Assembly (NCBI GenBank): GCA_910574805.1
Contig: CAJTCV010000008.1
Location: forward strand, 1 to 64,000
DNA from: Lachnospiraceae bacterium
GTDB lineage: Bacteria > Bacillota > Clostridia > Lachnospirales > Lachnospiraceae
Direction of reading: 5' to 3'
Length of the DNA stretch: 64,000 nt
Part shown: one piece after another, positions 30,554-38,859 of the stretch
How positions within the stretch are numbered: position 1 is the first letter of the stretch
Layout of the letters: each line of letters opens with the position of its first letter
Translations under genes and position numbers: made by a program
The notes under the pieces: generated by a model
Seen by the model: only the letters and a program-made list of their open reading frames with translations
Told to the model about the DNA's origin: nothing
Databases searched by the model: none

Positions 30554-31474
30554 ATGAAGAAACCAGTACTCGTCATTATGGCAGCAGGCATGGGAAGCCG
30601 CTACGGCGGTCTGAAGCAGATTGATCCGATGGATGCGGACGGACACATCATCATGGACTTTTCCATCTATGATGCAGTGAAGGCAGGGTTTGAGAAGGTC
30701 ATCTTTATCATTAAGAAGGAGAATGAAAAGGATTTTAAAGAGACCATTGGAAACCGCATGGAGCAGAGGATTAAGGTGGAATATGCGTTTCAGGATATCG
30801 GGAATCTGCCGGAGGGCTTCCAGGCGCCAGAAGGTCGGGTGAAACCATGGGGAACGGCTCATGCGGTTTTATCCTGTCTGTCTTCGGTGGACGGACCCTT
30901 TGCCGTCATCAATGCGGATGATTATTACGGACAGCAGGCGTTTCAGATGATCTATGATTTCCTGTCGTCTCATGAGGACACGGACAAATATCAGTATACC
31001 ATGGTGGGGTATCTTCTGAAAAATACCCTTACGGAAAACGGTCATGTGGCCAGAGGCGTCTGCGGAACGGATGAGAACGGGAAACTGACCGAGATCGTGG
31101 AGCGGGTCCGCATTGAGAAAAGAGAGGACGGTCCGGCGTATACGGAAGACGACGGAGCGGCCTGGACCCCCCTTGCGGAGGATGCAGTAGTATCCATGAA
31201 CATGTGGGGCTTTACAAAGAGCATGATGGGAGAGATCCGGGACCGGTTCGCTGCATTCCTGACAGAGAATTTACCGAAAAATCCGCTGAAATGCGAATAT
31301 TTTCTGCCCTTTGTGGTGGATGAACTGATCCAGGAGAAAAAGGCGGAGGTGACCGTCTTAAAATCCAGAGACCGCTGGTACGGGGTGACCTATCGGGAGG
31401 ATAAGCCGGTGGTGGTAAAAGCCATCCAGTCGCTGAAGGATCAGGGCCTGTATCCGCAGAAGCTGTGGGAATAA
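30554..31474 (+). CDS. Nucleotidyltransferase (NDP-sugar pyrophosphorylase-like)
   Basis: A 306-aa GT-A-fold nucleotidyltransferase. The N-terminal signature VIMAAGMGSRYGGLKQIDPM, the sugar-nucleotide loop PWGTAHAVL and the metal aspartates in FAVINADDYYG are clear. In galacto-N-biose loci of Clostridia such a protein sits beside GH112 and probably acts as the UTP-hexose-1-phosphate uridylyltransferase step. Strong ribosome site AAGGAGG. It is intact although its neighbours are broken, so it may have another use. Confidence 0.8.
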   Translation: MKKPVLVIMAAGMGSRYGGLKQIDPMDADGHIIMDFSIYDAVKAGFEKVIFIIKKENEKDFKETIGNRMEQRIKVEYAFQDIGNLPEGFQAPEGRVKPWGTAHAVLSCLSSVDGPFAVINADDYYGQQAFQMIYDFLSSHEDTDKYQYTMVGYLLKNTLTENGHVARGVCGTDENGKLTEIVERVRIEKREDGPAYTEDDGAAWTPLAEDAVVSMNMWGFTKSMMGEIRDRFAAFLTENLPKNPLKCEYFLPFVVDELIQEKKAEVTVLKSRDRWYGVTYREDKPVVVKAIQSLKDQGLYPQKLWE

Positions 31475-31560
31475 AGCCGGTATGCGGTTCTCCGGTCCCG
31501 CCGCCTGGCATGAAAGCCGGTATGCGGTCCTCCGGTTCTGCCGCCTGACACGAAAGCCGG
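31473..31560. repeat. 40-bp tandem repeat, 2.2 copies
   Basis: Units beginning AAAGCCGGTATGCGGT start at 31473 and 31513; a third begins AAAGCCGG at 31553 and then diverges. The repeats lie in the convergent gap between the nucleotidyltransferase and araC-type genes. They end in a GGATCAG/CTGATCC stem (31559-31577) that may act as a weak two-way terminator. Confidence 0.75.
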
Positions 31561-31561
31561 A

Positions 31562-32464
31562 TCAGCCCGGCTGATCCGACAGCGCCTTGATGGACGAGGC
31601 GTACTCGGAGGGAGTCATGCCGGTGATCCGCTTAAACTGTCTGGAAAAATAATGGATGGAGGAAAATCCAAGGGCATCTGCGATCTGCGTAAAGTTGTAA
31701 TGGTGTTCCCGGATCATCTGCCTGGCCAGATCCACTTTCATCCTTGAGAAATATTCGATGGCGCCGTAGCCGCTCCTGGTCCGGAACAGCTTCTGAAGCT
31801 GGGAGCGGCCTATGGAATTGCTTCTGCAGAGCTGCTCGATGGTCAGATTCTCGTTGATATGAGTCTCCATATATTCCAGAATCTGCGAGAAGAGCTCTCC
31901 GTCCGCCTTCTGCTTGATGGATTTGACGATGGCAGGATTGACCGGTGCGGTGCGGACCATGTACCGGCGGATAAGCTGGATCAGGAGCTGCTCCAGATAC
32001 AGTCGGATCAGCTGTTCCCCGGCAAAACGGGGACTTTCCGTACGGATCAGTTCTTCCTGGTAGGGATCATCCATCCGTCCTTCAAATACATGTCTGGCTT
32101 CCTGAATGATCTGCGCCAGGAGGATCCGCTCCGGTTCGCTGATCTTCAACACCTTTTCTTCAAAAAAAGTCATTACCGGCGAAGTGCAGGAAAAGGACAT
32201 GACTACCAGATTGGGGGCGATCAGCCCGTTGGATTTTACATCATGGAACTCGTTGGGCTTGTGGAAGATGATGTCTCCCTTTTTCAGTACATGGAATTTT
32301 TCTCCGGCCAGAACGTTCACCTCTCCTTTGTCGACGCATAAAAATTCCCAGAAATCATGGGATTCTCCCGGAAAAGAAAAATTACACATATATTCAAAAT
32401 AATGAATGGAATAGACCTCGTGGATAGTCAGGATATCCTGCAGATGAACGCTTTTGTAACTCAT
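31562..32464 (-). CDS. AraC-family regulator of the galacto-N-biose-type locus
   Basis: A 300-aa protein from the ATG at 32464. The N-terminal cupin domain (FWEFLCVDKGEVNVLAGEKF, GDIIFHKPNEFHDV) binds an effector. The C-terminal helix-turn-helix pair reads LTIEQLCRSNSIGRSQLQKL and FTQIADALGFSSIHYFSRQF. It is divergent from a degraded sugar ABC transporter, which it presumably activated. A much longer upstream extension is open, but its residues do not look like coding sequence. Confidence 0.88.
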   Translation of the reverse strand: MSYKSVHLQDILTIHEVYSIHYFEYMCNFSFPGESHDFWEFLCVDKGEVNVLAGEKFHVLKKGDIIFHKPNEFHDVKSNGLIAPNLVVMSFSCTSPVMTFFEEKVLKISEPERILLAQIIQEARHVFEGRMDDPYQEELIRTESPRFAGEQLIRLYLEQLLIQLIRRYMVRTAPVNPAIVKSIKQKADGELFSQILEYMETHINENLTIEQLCRSNSIGRSQLQKLFRTRSGYGAIEYFSRMKVDLARQMIREHHYNFTQIADALGFSSIHYFSRQFKRITGMTPSEYASSIKALSDQPG

Positions 32465-32746
32465 GATCCGACGGTTCCTTTCTGTGAAAACAGGCTGATT
32501 GTGCAAAATATTTATCCTATTTGAAACCATTATAATACAAAAGTGCAAAAAAGAAAAGAGGAAACAGGAAAACATTGTTTCTTTCATTGTTAAAAATGCA
32601 GACAAAAAAAGAAGAACTGATATTTTTTCTGATAATATTACATCTTTCAGTGGAGATATATAAGTAATAATTACCTGTAAAAATGAAAAAACAGAAAGAA
32701 AATTCAAAAAATACACAAAAAACGGGCTGATAATGCAAAAAGGTAA
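32465..32746. promoter_or_regulatory. AT-rich divergent control region
   Basis: The gap between the araC-type gene and the sugar-binding protein remnant is very AT-rich. The block TGATAATGCAAAAAGG near the right end and TTGTGCAAAATATTTATCC near the left share GCAAAA and may be regulator sites. TTGAAA at 32521 could serve a promoter, but no clear full promoter is defined. Confidence 0.3.
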
Positions 32747-33624
32747 ATGAATACGACCTGGGGCAGCTGTCTTCTGGACCTGGAAGAGCTGGCGAAGGCC
32801 AACGACTACGAGGCGACTGCCAATGCAGGTCTGATGGCGGCATGCCGTGAGGTAGGCGGAGGCACTTTGAAGTCCATCCCTTATCAGCCCAACGTATTCG
32901 CTTATTTCTACAACATGGACATCTTTGAGGAAGCAGGTCTGACGAAAGTTCCGGAGACCTGGGACGAATTCCTGGATACCTGCCAGAAGATCAAGGATGC
33001 AGGCTATACACCGATCACCAATGACAACGCTTACATTGCCAGCCTGTTTGGATATCATATGAGCTGTCCGATCGGCGAGCCGGCAAGCAAAGGATATTTC
33101 TCCGAGCGCATCGAGAGTAATCAGTGGCCGGCAGGACAGAACACCGAGCTGGCAATGGGTACCGCGGCAATGTACCTGAACGGTTCCTGGCTGCCCAACG
33201 AAGTGAAAGATATCGCAGGCGAAGCTTTAAGTGAGGCTGCTTCAGCTATCCGGCAGTGGAAGGCGGAACGGACGGAACCGAGGCTTCCAACTATGGTGCG
33301 CAGGTATTTGCAATCAACGCAAAATCCACCAAGGCAGAGCAGGCATTCCAGCTCATCACCTATCTGATCAAGGGCGAAGCGGATACGCTCATCTCTGAGA
33401 TGTCCGTAGGTATCCCGGCAGACACCGGCAATACAGAGTGTCCGGCGCTTCTGACCAATGTAAAACCGGTGATGGAGAGCATGCAGACCCGTTATCCGTG
33501 GGCAGCAGGCGCTGAGGCAAACGCAGATATGCCCCCGATCATCATCGAGAACTTCACGAAGCTCTGTGGCGGTTCTCTGGATGCACAGGGATTCGTAGAT
33601 GCGCTGAAAGCAGCAGGCAACTAA
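32747..33624 (+). pseudogene. Sugar ABC transporter solute-binding protein, truncated and frameshifted
   Basis: The frame begins abruptly inside the protein (no signal peptide) with IPYQPNVFAYFYNMDIFEEA and GTAAMYLNGSWLPNEV. It loses frame near 33240 with a small deletion and resumes as EGGTDGTEASNYGAQVFAIN and MSVGIPADTGNTECPALL to the stop at 33624. It is the substrate-binding lipoprotein of a family 1 sugar importer, probably for galacto-N-biose, now inactive. Confidence 0.75.
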
Positions 33625-33778
33625 GTTACAACACAATAGAAAGTGCATAGAGATCTGCATGGATAGACATGAGATGATTATGGCGGCATCGTGTTTGACA
33701 GTGCTGCTGTATTTTTAGAAGTGGAAACATAAGATCTGTTATGAAAAGAGGGGGTTGCCGGATTGAAAAAATAAGACC

Positions 33779-34203
33779 ATGATCGTGGTGTTCCCTGCAC
33801 CTGCGGTCATCATGTTCTGTATCATTTTCCTGTATCCGATCTTCCGTACCGTTGCCATGAGCTTCTTTAAAATTGAAGGAGTGACGGATGCGGTATCCAA
33901 GTGGCAGTTTTCAGGACTTGCCAATTACATAAAACTGTTCAACACAGAGCTGTTCCGCATATCCATGTGGCTGCAGTATGTATTCAGTCCCAAGTTCGGT
34001 CTTTTCAAATCCATCGGAGAACTGCTGCACTGGAAGTGGCTGGCCAAATTCCAGTGGCTGGATCCGTCTCATCTGTTCATCGCCCTTCTGATTGCATACT
34101 GTTTCGGACTGGTGGCAGGCTGGAATATTCTGAATGTATCGCTGGCCAATCGTGCGGTGCTGATTTTTTTGTATGTAGGAATCAATGTATGGAATGATAC
34201 TTC
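33779..34203 (+). pseudogene. Sugar ABC permease (MalF-type), internally deleted
   Basis: PAVIMFCIIFLYPIFRTVAM is the first membrane helix of a MalF/UgpA-type permease. After NTELFRISMW the sequence jumps to WLQYVFSPKFGLFKSIGELL and the reading ends soon after. The EAA-loop region expected in a complete permease is not seen. 33625-33778 holds no recognisable gene. Confidence 0.65.
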
Positions 34204-34406
34204 ATGTTCCTGATCTTTGCAAACTCCGACAAGGTTAAATCCGTGGCCATCGGACTGTACGGGATGATCAATTCCATGCGCTATACCGGAGACTATGCGG
34301 GAATGTTCGCGGCAGTGGTCATCGTATTTCTGCCACCTTTCTCCTGTATATGTTCCTGTCAGAGAAGATTATCGCCGGCGTTACCGGCGGCGGTGTGAAA
34401 GGTTAG
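34204..34406 (+). pseudogene. Sugar ABC permease (MalG-type), C-terminal remnant
   Basis: Only the tail remains: MRYTGDYAGMFAAVVIVFLP, then after a frame change TFLLYMFLSEKIIAGVTGGG and VKG to the stop at 34404-34406. The end ...EKxIAGxTxGAVKG is the usual MalG-type terminus. Confidence 0.65.
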
Positions 34407-34415
34407 GAGGCCTGT

Positions 34416-34712
34416 ATGAGCAGAGAAAAATCGGAATTATTACAGATCTCGGGGAGATTTGAGACGGAGGGGGAGCTTGAGTGCATTGTTCCCCACGGAA
34501 ACAGACATATCAATGATACGTTCCTCCTGACCTGCCGGGGAGCATCCGGGGAACAGGTGAGATATATTCTTCAGAGGATGAACCATGAGGTGTTTAAGGA
34601 CCCCGAAGGGCTGATGGAGAATATTGTCGGCGTGACCGCATTTTTGCAGAAGAAGATCGCAGAGAACGGCAGAGACCCAGCGTTGTTTATAAAAATTTCT
34701 CAAAAACTGTAA
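34416..34712 (+). pseudogene. N-acetylhexosamine 1-kinase (NahK-like), N-terminal remnant
   Basis: Behind TTAGGAGG the frame begins MSREKSELLQISGRFETEGE, then PHGNRHINDTFLLTCRG, RYILQRMNHEVFKDPEGLM and ENIVGVTAFLQ. This matches the start of the NahK/LnpB kinase that phosphorylates GlcNAc/GalNAc after GH112. The protein ends near residue 90 of about 360 and runs into the sigma-factor promoter. With GH112 and the transporter it identifies the decayed galacto-N-biose locus. Confidence 0.7.
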
Positions 34713-34738
34713 CTTATGAGCGATACCTGCGTCTATAA
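34708..34738 (+). promoter_or_regulatory. ECF-type promoter, probably autoregulatory
   Basis: TGTAAC (34708-34713), exactly 16 nt, then CGTCTATAA (34730-34738). This is the ECF layout (AAC-type -35, CGTC-type -10). It lies directly before an ECF sigma gene. Confidence 0.6.
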
Positions 34739-34780
34739 TTACAGATGGCCATCAGGAAAGAAGAAAAGAGGAAACCGCAG

Positions 34781-35293
34781 ATGAAAGCACGGTTTGAGAA
34801 GCTTTACCGGACATACAGGGATGCGGTGTACAACTACCTGTATTATATGTGCAGAGAAGAGGAGCTGGCGAAGGACCTGGCGCAGGAGACTTTTCTGAAA
34901 ATCTTTCAGGGAATGCGCAGATTCCGGGGGGACTGCAGCGAGAAGACCTGGTGTCTCATGATTGCGAGAAATACGTTCCTGTCCCATGCAAGAAAAAAGC
35001 AGCCGCTGCTGCTTGGAGAAGAGATGCCGGACGGAAATGACAAAAGTCTGGACAGCCCTCTGGAAGAGCAGATGATCCGAAGGGAAGAGGGAGCGCTTGT
35101 CCGAAAGATCCTTTGTATGATGAAGGAGGAGGAGCGGACGATTCTGCTTCTGCGGGACTGCGAAGAGATTGCCTACGAAGAGCTTTCCCGGATGCTCGGG
35201 ATCACAGAGGCGAACGTAAAAGTGCGTCTGCACCGTGCAAGGAAGAAGTACCGGAAACTGTATCTGAGAGAAAGCGGACGGATGGAGGAATGA
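34781..35293 (+). CDS. ECF-type RNA polymerase sigma factor
   Basis: A 170-aa sigma factor with region 2 (LYRTYRDAVYNYLYYMCR, DLAQETFLKIFQGMRRFRG) and region 4 (LLLRDCEEIAYEELSRMLGI, then TEANVKVRLHRARKKYRKLY). An in-frame ATG at 34745 lies at the expected transcript start; the ATG at 34781 has the ribosome site AAGAGG. It overlaps or abuts two membrane-protein genes, the first probably its anti-sigma partner. The signal is unknown. Confidence 0.88.
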   Translation: MKARFEKLYRTYRDAVYNYLYYMCREEELAKDLAQETFLKIFQGMRRFRGDCSEKTWCLMIARNTFLSHARKKQPLLLGEEMPDGNDKSLDSPLEEQMIRREEGALVRKILCMMKEEERTILLLRDCEEIAYEELSRMLGITEANVKVRLHRARKKYRKLYLRESGRMEE

Positions 35294-35295
35294 AG

Positions 35296-36138
35296 ATGGC
35301 GGAGCATGAAGAAATGAGAGAGGGCCAGGTGGAGATTCCCAGAGTGGTCTATGAAGGAAAAGATGAGGAATTAAAGGAACAGGTGGTCCATTATGAAAAA
35401 GGAACCAGAAGGATCGTGCTTTTCACTGTTCTGGGACTTTTGCTGGGATGGTTCAGCTATTGTTACTATGGAGCGGATTTTTTCCCGCTGAAAGTGATAC
35501 TGGCGGTTCCATACAAGCTGAGCGAGTGTCTGCATCAGGCACTGCACGGGGAAGAGCTGTACGGGCTCACGGGATTGGGAATGTTTGGAAGGGACGCTTT
35601 CTTTCCCCAGGCGCCGTATCTGTCTGTCCTTGCAGAATATGGGATATCAGCATTATTTGGAGGGGCAGTCTATGGGAGTCTTGCCTATTTTACCGGTGAC
35701 AAACGGATCTTTACGCTGTCCGGTTATGTGCGGTTCGGATGTGTGTGGGCGGCGGTGATCGGTGTCTGTACGTCAGCGCTGTTCGGTATGAATGCCCTGC
35801 AGGTGAGCAGGAATAACCATTTGACGGATCTAAGAGGGATGTTTGTGATCGGAGATTCCGGAGGGCGGGGTTTTTACGCGGATTACTGGGAAACAGAAAA
35901 CAACCGGCTCCAGGAGACATTCTATGAAGGAAACGGACCGGAAGAGGTCGGTGCAGAGGTCCGGGAACCGGAACAGGAGCGGGAGCTGGATCTGATCTTT
36001 GGTGCTCATGGGGAGGGGGCTATGCTTGCATGGATCCATCCGGAGAAGGGATATCTGGTGACAGATCAGGGGAAGGTATATCAGATGACAGATGCATTTA
36101 TGGATTTATACAGAGAATGTCTGGAGGAATGGTTATGA
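35296..36138 (+). CDS. Membrane protein of unknown function, possible anti-sigma factor
   Basis: A 280-residue protein from the ATG at 35296; an ATG at 35290 overlaps the sigma stop, but GGAGG is correctly spaced only for 35296. A charged N-terminal cytoplasmic segment of about 38 residues precedes three to four hydrophobic helices (IVLFTVLGLLLGWFSYCY, YGISALFGGAVYGSLAYF, FGCVWAAVIGVCTSALFG). A soluble acidic C-terminal part follows. I recognise no family. The position after an ECF sigma gene suggests a role in its control. Confidence 0.7.
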   Translation: MAEHEEMREGQVEIPRVVYEGKDEELKEQVVHYEKGTRRIVLFTVLGLLLGWFSYCYYGADFFPLKVILAVPYKLSECLHQALHGEELYGLTGLGMFGRDAFFPQAPYLSVLAEYGISALFGGAVYGSLAYFTGDKRIFTLSGYVRFGCVWAAVIGVCTSALFGMNALQVSRNNHLTDLRGMFVIGDSGGRGFYADYWETENNRLQETFYEGNGPEEVGAEVREPEQERELDLIFGAHGEGAMLAWIHPEKGYLVTDQGKVYQMTDAFMDLYRECLEEWL

Positions 36139-36845
36139 AAAAGTGGCGTATCAGAAGCAACAGAGACTGGGTGATCGCAGCATTCTTTCTGCTGCTTCTG
36201 TCTTATCTGGCTGTATCTGTATACCGGCAGCCAGTCAATGAGCTGCTCATGGAATTTTCTCCGGAGAAGATGAGTGTATTCAATCAGCCGGAGCATCAGG
36301 GGGTGTATGGCCTGACCTTTCTGCTGGCCGCATTTCTTTTCAGCCTTCTGTGGGTATGGCAGCAGAGAGCGGAGGGGAAAAATGCATGGAAGCTGCCTGT
36401 TTTTCTGTGGGCCGGAACGGGAGCGGCACTGATCGTTCTCCTTCTTTCCTATCAGATGGAATGCCGAAGGATCGTGAATACTCCCCGGGATACGGATCTG
36501 GTTCCCAGGGTCAGCATGACATTGTGGAGCGGGGGAACCCCTGTGGAACGAGAGCCTTATGAGGTCGGGCTGAGTCCGGAAGCTCAGGAAAAACTTCTTG
36601 CGCTGTGTCTGGACCTTCAGGCGCTGTCAAAAGAAGAGCAGGCAGAACTGAGGATACAGATGGATGATGAGTGGGAGGCGGATATCCATATCAGTTATCC
36701 AGAACATGAAGGGCACGCATATACGCTCTGGTTCAGCATGAAGGACGACATGATCCGTTTCCACAGGGGGCATTCGGCGGAGGAAGATGTCTATTATGAC
36801 GGGACAGGGCTTCGGGAATTTTTTGCGGTTTACAGGAGCTTATAG
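36135..36845 (+). CDS. Membrane protein of unknown function
   Basis: A 236-aa protein overlapping the preceding stop by four bases (ATGA) with GGAGG upstream. Helices are visible near the N-terminus (WVIAAFFLLLLSYLAVSVY), then LTFLLAAFLFSLLWVWQ and LWAGTGAALIVLLLSY. The C-terminal half is soluble (EVGLSPEAQEKLLALCLDLQ, HAYTLWFSMKDDMIRFHRGH). No family recognised. It is the third gene of the sigma operon. Confidence 0.7.
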   Translation: MKKWRIRSNRDWVIAAFFLLLLSYLAVSVYRQPVNELLMEFSPEKMSVFNQPEHQGVYGLTFLLAAFLFSLLWVWQQRAEGKNAWKLPVFLWAGTGAALIVLLLSYQMECRRIVNTPRDTDLVPRVSMTLWSGGTPVEREPYEVGLSPEAQEKLLALCLDLQALSKEEQAELRIQMDDEWEADIHISYPEHEGHAYTLWFSMKDDMIRFHRGHSAEEDVYYDGTGLREFFAVYRSL

Positions 36846-37065
36846 CGTATGGGGGTGAGTGTGTTGCTTTATTGGCTGCATTCATTTTGCAGCGTTCGGT
36901 TATCGGTTTGATCCGTTCTGGACTGCTGCAAGATAAGATGGCGGACTGACCGACAGTCCGGACTGTTACTTTCGGATGATGTAAGTGTATCAAAAGTTGT
37001 CAGAATAAGATAAAGCGCAGTTTGAATGCCGATATTCTTGATTCCGGTTTCAAAAACCGGTTTTA
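36846..37065. other. Gene-free region with palindrome and hairpin
   Basis: It contains a perfect 14-bp palindrome ACAGTCCGGACTGT (36953-36966). It also has a terminator-like hairpin CCGGTTT (37044-37050) / AAACCGG (37054-37060) with TTTT, which probably closes the sigma operon. No gene is seen. Confidence 0.5.
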
Positions 37066-37172
37066 AAATGCAAATATTCATGATAGATAGTAATATTTGC
37101 GAAAGTCAGCATCTTGTAACATTGCGTGACTCTATATTACCAAAATTAATGTCTGGTGAACTTGACATCTAA
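37066..37172 (+). pseudogene. Type I restriction specificity subunit (HsdS), C-terminal remnant
   Basis: The frame ending at 37170-37172 reads ESQHLVTLRDSILPKLMSGE LDI. The pattern LxxLRDxLLPKLMSGELxV is the hallmark C-terminus of HsdS. About 35 residues remain. Confidence 0.7.
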
Positions 37173-37328
37173 ACTGTTCATAAACTCGAAAACGGCCTTG
37201 CCGTTTCCTCGTTACCGCCGCTATCCGGAGAATTGCCAATTTTCAGACTGTGATGCGGCGGTAAATTCTCATTGCTTCTATAGTGCTCATATGATACAAT
37301 TGTACTACAAATTCATTGGAGGTGCAAT

Positions 37329-37592
37329 ATGGCTACATTACAAATACGTATTGATGATACAATTAAAAAGCAGGCAGATATGCTGTTCTCCAGTCTGGGA
37401 CTGGATACATCAACAGCGATTCGTATTTTTTTAAATGCTGCTATCGAAAACGCAGGTATTCCTTTTTCTGTGCAGCATAAGGCAATTCCCTGTCAGCTTC
37501 AGGAGGCTGTTTATGACAGCAGATTTCGAAGAAATCTTAATGGTCCTTTTGATAATGCGGAAGAGGCAGTCGCCTCCATGCTTGAGGATTAA
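37329..37592 (+). CDS. RelB/DinJ-family antitoxin
   Basis: An 87-aa protein. The N-terminal ribbon-helix-helix (MATLQIRIDDTIKKQADMLF, then SSLGLDTSTAIRIFLNAAIE) binds DNA, and the C-terminal tail would wrap the toxin. Ribosome site TTGGAGG. The palindrome TACAATTGTA (37295-37304), 24 bp upstream of the start, is a candidate autoregulatory operator. Three bases separate it from the toxin gene. Confidence 0.9.
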   Translation: MATLQIRIDDTIKKQADMLFSSLGLDTSTAIRIFLNAAIENAGIPFSVQHKAIPCQLQEAVYDSRFRRNLNGPFDNAEEAVASMLED

Positions 37593-37595
37593 CCT

Positions 37596-37889
37596 ATGTA
37601 CAAAATCGTCTATACGAATCGTATGAAAAAAGATGCCAAACGAATGCAAAAGCGAGGCAAGGATATGAACAAACTTGTCAATGTACTCTCATTGCTGGCC
37701 CACGGCAATCCTTTACCTGTTCAGTATAAAGATCATGCTCTTACCGGAAATCTGCATGATTTCAGAGAATGTCATATAGAGCCTGACTGGTTACTTATAT
37801 ACCAGATTTATGAAGATACTCTTATTCTTTCAGCTACTGCAACCGGCATATCCGGACGGGAGGCGCGAGTATGTCGGGAAATGATGTAA
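37596..37889 (+). CDS. YafQ/RelE-family mRNA interferase toxin
   Basis: A 97-aa RelE-fold toxin. IVYTNRMKKDAKRMQKRG, the central HALTGNLHDFRECHIEPDW and the terminal ATATGISGREARVCREMM fit YafQ, including His/Asp/Glu candidates in LHDFRECHIEPDW. It forms a type II pair with the DinJ-like antitoxin directly upstream. Both frames are intact, unlike the HigB-type toxin at 14790. Confidence 0.88.
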   Translation: MYKIVYTNRMKKDAKRMQKRGKDMNKLVNVLSLLAHGNPLPVQYKDHALTGNLHDFRECHIEPDWLLIYQIYEDTLILSATATGISGREARVCREMM

Positions 37890-37933
37890 TAAGGCTTCCA
37901 CAAAATAGAAACTCTAATTAGGAAGGTGTAAAT

Positions 37934-38032
37934 ATGGAGTATGCCATAAAATCCAGGACAGTGGACTGGGAGAAAAAAGAGTCTGCAAGAGCAGGGATGC
38001 GCAGGATGGTCAAACGCCTTTTGAAAAGTCAC
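37934..38032 (+). pseudogene. Type I restriction subunit HsdR, C-terminal remnant
   Basis: A short frame behind GGAAGGTG reads MEYAIKSRTVDWEKKESARA GMRRMVKRLLK. This matches the HsdR C-terminal motif (DWxKKExVRAxMRxxVKRLLKKY). It breaks off before the usual YPP. With the HsdS tail at 37066 it shows that a type I restriction locus once lay here. Confidence 0.6.
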
Positions 38033-38054
38033 CTTATAATGAAAAATAATTATG

Positions 38055-38094
38055 AAATCCCACTGAAGGCATGGAGCCGGGGTGGGATTTTTTT
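38055..38094 (+). terminator. Terminator after the toxin and HsdR remnant
   Basis: AAATCCCAC (38055-38063) pairs perfectly with GTGGGATTT (38082-38090), followed by further T. Confidence 0.85.
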
Positions 38095-38158
38095 CGCAAA
38101 TTATGAATATTCCTGTTTTGCTGTGAAACCATATTAACAGGTACGATGCGTGAAAATA

Positions 38159-38347
38159 TTAACAATCCTTTTGGTGTTCCGGCGGGGTGCCGTCCTCCAG
38201 GTTTTCCAGGCCGTATTCACAAAGGATCACAACCAGCTGATTAACAGATATGTTTTTATCCTGCGCGATTCTGCCAAGTTTTTCGATCAAAGACACAGGA
38301 AGCCTGAATGTACGGTTCTGGTATTCCTTTTTCTCAATTTTTAACAT
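38159..38347 (-). CDS. Small ribbon-helix-helix protein
   Basis: A 62-aa protein from the ATG at 38347 (ribosome site GGAGGGG). TFRLPVSLIEKLGRIAQDKN ISVNQLVVILCEYGL is a typical Arc/CopG-type DNA-binding fold. It may be an orphan antitoxin or a small regulator. It diverges from the gene at 38439 and could control it. Confidence 0.75.
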   Translation of the reverse strand: MLKIEKKEYQNRTFRLPVSLIEKLGRIAQDKNISVNQLVVILCEYGLENLEDGTPPEHQKDC

Positions 38348-38438
38348 GTCTTTCCCCTCCATGTGCATTATAACGTGGAAAAACATGATATAATATACAT
38401 AGTTTTACACGCAATTATACACATAGCAGGAGGGAAAC

Positions 38439-38726
38439 ATGGAGTGGAATATCACCAGTATGATCGGAGCAGTAACACTGACCATGAAGCAGTTGGGGTT
38501 CGGTACGGACGATATTGATTTGACGGTATTTGGGACGATTCGGATTCAGCAGCGATTTACGCCGGAGGCAGTGCAGAAAGCAGGTATTTCATGGATAGCC
38601 CGGATACTTCCGGAAACGTTGTTCCGGGGGATGGCAGATGACGAAATGGGAGATGCACTGCAGAAACTGGCAGATGATTTTGAAAAACGAATATCAGACT
38701 CAAACGATATCAGGCATGAAAAATAG
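38439..38726 (+). CDS. Hypothetical protein, 95 aa
   Basis: Behind CAGGAGGG the frame reads MEWNITSMIGAVTLTMKQLG, a soluble protein with a mixed alpha-beta look and an acidic C-terminus. I do not recognise a family. It lies between a divergent ribbon-helix-helix gene and a GTPase gene. Confidence 0.55.
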   Translation: MEWNITSMIGAVTLTMKQLGFGTDDIDLTVFGTIRIQQRFTPEAVQKAGISWIARILPETLFRGMADDEMGDALQKLADDFEKRISDSNDIRHEK

Positions 38727-38859
38727 TTGTTGTATAAGCAACGCAGATGGGAAATTTCCGGAGGCAGATCACCGGACAGAACGCTGTTTTTCCTTGTAAA
38801 CCCTTAAAACGCATGGTAAGATAAAAGAAAAATCAAGAAAGGGTATTGGGGGGCAAAAC

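Noticed and set aside
32465-33058. N-terminal extension of the AraC-type regulator to nearly 500 residues
   Set aside because: The extension runs through an AT-rich control region and the coding part of a plus-strand gene remnant; regulators of this type begin at the chosen ATG (32464).
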